Shown here piece by piece: positions 6,272 through 7,565 of a stretch of DNA of 7,565 nt. Position 1 is the stretch's first letter. Each line of letters starts with the position of its first letter. The notes below the pieces were generated by a model. That model was given only the letters and a program-made list of their open reading frames with translations, made no database searches and was not told the origin of the DNA. Both the position numbers and the translations under genes were made by a program. Source of the stretch: Armatimonadota bacterium (lineage in GTDB: Bacteria > Armatimonadota > Armatimonadia > Armatimonadales > Armatimonadaceae); contig JAURHZ010000109.1 in the NCBI GenBank assembly GCA_030833025.1, positions 1 through 7,565 of the forward strand, in the 5' to 3' direction.

Positions 6272-7565
6272 GGTTTTGTCACCATTTCATCGGTATTCAT
6301 CAGTGCGCGTGCGAGCATCGACCAAGAACCTGGTACCGACACACCGGCTGCGGTTGACTCTTCTACGAGTAACTCAATTGCAATCGTTTCGGACACTTTG
6401 GGTGGGCGACAGAGAGTTCGCATGAACAGCGATTCTACCCTTTTGTTTGTCGGCAGCGTTGCTAGCTGGCTGCCTAGTGAGCGCGCTGCTTCTAGAATCA
6501 CAACATCATTCAGCAATGTCAGTGCCTGAAGTGGCGTTGTTGATGCTTCTCGGCGCGCGACACAGGCCTCTCCACTTGGCGCATCAAACGTAGCTGCCAT
6601 CGCAAATGGAGCGGTTCGCTTGGTAAACGTATAGATTCCGCGTCGGAAGCGATCCTCGCCGGTAGAAACATTCCAAGTCAATGCACCATAAGACCCTTCC
6701 GTTGTCACTCCACTAGGCTGGGGCGGGAAAACACTTGGGCCGCCGATCTTTGCCGAAAGTTGCCCGGATGCTGCAAGGACACTATCGCGTATTTGCTCGG
6801 CATCGAGTCTAGTGCGTGGTCCACGGGTAAGTGAGACATTTTCAGGGTCTGAAGCGCGCAGGGGGGCGGATACCGTCGCGGACTGCTTGTATACAGCCGA
6901 TGTCACGATCAATCGATGCAGTTTTTTGGTGGACCAGCCATCATGCATAAATCGTACTGCTAGGTAATCCAAGAGTTGTTGATCTGATGGAAGCTCTCCC
7001 TGTGTTCCAAAATCATCAACTGTTTTGACTAATCCTCGTCCGAAAAACGCCTGCCACTGCCGGTTTACATAGACACGGGCAGTGAGAGGATTAGATGGAC
7101 TAACAAGCCATTTTGCAAATTCCAAGCGAGACTTTGGCTTTGATGTATCACTTGGTGGCAAGAGAATCGATGGAACAGCCGCCGTAACCGTTTCCCGTGG
7201 CTGCAAAAATTCACCACGATGATATAGCTTTGTGGCTCTCGCATCGTTTGCTAAACGCTCTTGCATCACGAGAGACATCGGTGCGGACGGTAGCTTCTCA
7301 AGCCTTGTTATCTCAGCAACCGCATCTGCAAGCTCAGGGCGTGCCTGTGCAAATGCAAATCGCACAGAATCTGAGACTTGGCCAGCTAATAGGGCATCTT
7401 GGACATCAGGTTCGAGGGAGCTGCTTGGTGTACGAATCTCAGGCGACGAAGACCATTTGAATTTTCCAACTCCAGCTGCATAGTACTTTTCGCACAGCAT
7501 TCGGATTGTCAGGCGCTTGCCTGTCATCGGCTTCTTGAGCGATAACCAAGCGGTGTTGTTCCGAC
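6268..7565 (-). CDS. PSD1-type protein, DUF1553 region, 5' end outside window
   Basis: The frame is open from the right edge to a TGA at 6270-6268, giving 431 C-terminal residues plus a broken codon. The first ATG in frame (7527) is internal, because 12 further codons run open upstream to the edge and family members are usually 700-1100 residues. The visible part is a typical DUF1553 domain: HRGEFLQPRETV (starting about 7221), SRLEFAKWLVSPSNPLTARV, VNRQWQAFFGRGLV, DDFGTQGELPS, then GWSTKKLHRLIVTSAVYKQS, RLDAEQIRDSVLAASG, KIGGPSVFPPQPSGVTTEG, RRGIYTFTKRTAPFAM, FDAPSGEACVARRE, TPLQALTLLND and finally SWSMLARALMNTDEMVTK. The expected DUF1549 domain, any cytochrome-c-like N-terminal domain and the signal peptide lie beyond the window and cannot be checked. 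PSD1 proteins are large, presumably exported proteins of Planctomycetota and Verrucomicrobiota, often beside DUF1501 genes and polysaccharide-degradation genes. Their reaction is not known to me. The TGA overlaps the GTG of the DUF1501 gene, so the two are probably translationally coupled. Confidence 0.92.
   Translation of the reverse strand, partial: RNNTAWLSLKKPMTGKRLTIRMLCEKYYAAGVGKFKWSSSPEIRTPSSSLEPDVQDALLAGQVSDSVRFAFAQARPELADAVAEITRLEKLPSAPMSLVMQERLANDARATKLYHRGEFLQPRETVTAAVPSILLPPSDTSKPKSRLEFAKWLVSPSNPLTARVYVNRQWQAFFGRGLVKTVDDFGTQGELPSDQQLLDYLAVRFMHDGWSTKKLHRLIVTSAVYKQSATVSAPLRASDPENVSLTRGPRTRLDAEQIRDSVLAASGQLSAKIGGPSVFPPQPSGVTTEGSYGALTWNVSTGEDRFRRGIYTFTKRTAPFAMAATFDAPSGEACVARREASTTPLQALTLLNDVVILEAARSLGSQLATLPTNKRVESLFMRTLCRPPKVSETIAIELLVEESTAAGVSVPGSWSMLARALMNTDEMVTKP

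Noticed and set aside
5558..6529. A 323-codon open frame on the plus strand
   Set aside because: It lies antisense across the DUF1501/PSD1 junction, both of which are strongly supported by family motifs. Its translation shows no recognisable domain, and long antisense frames are common opposite coding DNA.
7525..7527. ATG at 7527 as the start of the PSD1 gene
   Set aside because: The frame stays open for 12 more codons to the edge, and the DUF1549 half expected in this family would be missing, so the gene is simply cut by the window.

Overview
The window is coding almost end to end on the minus strand. It holds five co-directional genes, read from right to left: a PSD1-type DUF1549/DUF1553 protein (5' end outside the window), a Tat-type DUF1501 protein, a DegT/DnrJ/EryC1/StrS aminotransferase, an enolase-superfamily (MR/MLE) enzyme, and a GH78-type alpha-L-rhamnosidase-like protein (3' end outside the window). 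I see no RNA gene, mobile element, CRISPR array, promoter or terminator. The only non-coding DNA is a 12-base gap, so no stretch above 300 bases lacks a gene.

Organism: the paired PSD1 and DUF1501 genes are a hallmark of Planctomycetota, and also occur in Verrucomicrobiota and relatives. Base composition looks roughly balanced, which would suit a marine Pirellulaceae-like planctomycete or a verrucomicrobium. This placement rests on gene content only.

Layout and coupling: PSD1 and DUF1501 share a GTGA overlap. DUF1501 and the aminotransferase are 12 bases apart, and the upstream stop codon lies inside the Shine-Dalgarno sequence. The aminotransferase and the enolase-superfamily gene overlap by 17 bases, with a TTG start behind a clear GAGGG. 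The enolase-superfamily and GH78 genes overlap by 8 bases, with GAGGA five bases before the ATG. This is almost certainly one transcript whose promoter lies to the right of the window.

How the genes may work together: the first two products should act outside the cytoplasm, since DUF1501 has a twin-arginine signal and PSD1 proteins are usually exported. The last three have no export signal where their N-termini are visible and should be cytoplasmic. A GH78-like hydrolase, a PLP aminotransferase of the sugar/cyclitol type and an MLE-like enolase-superfamily enzyme together suggest processing of an unusual sugar, amino sugar or glycoside. The substrate cannot be read from the sequence. The most notable points are this gene combination, the active site of the enolase-superfamily enzyme (MLE-like lysines but neither the MR His-Asp dyad nor the dipeptide-epimerase DxD motif), and a near-perfect 14-bp hairpin inside the GH78 coding sequence.
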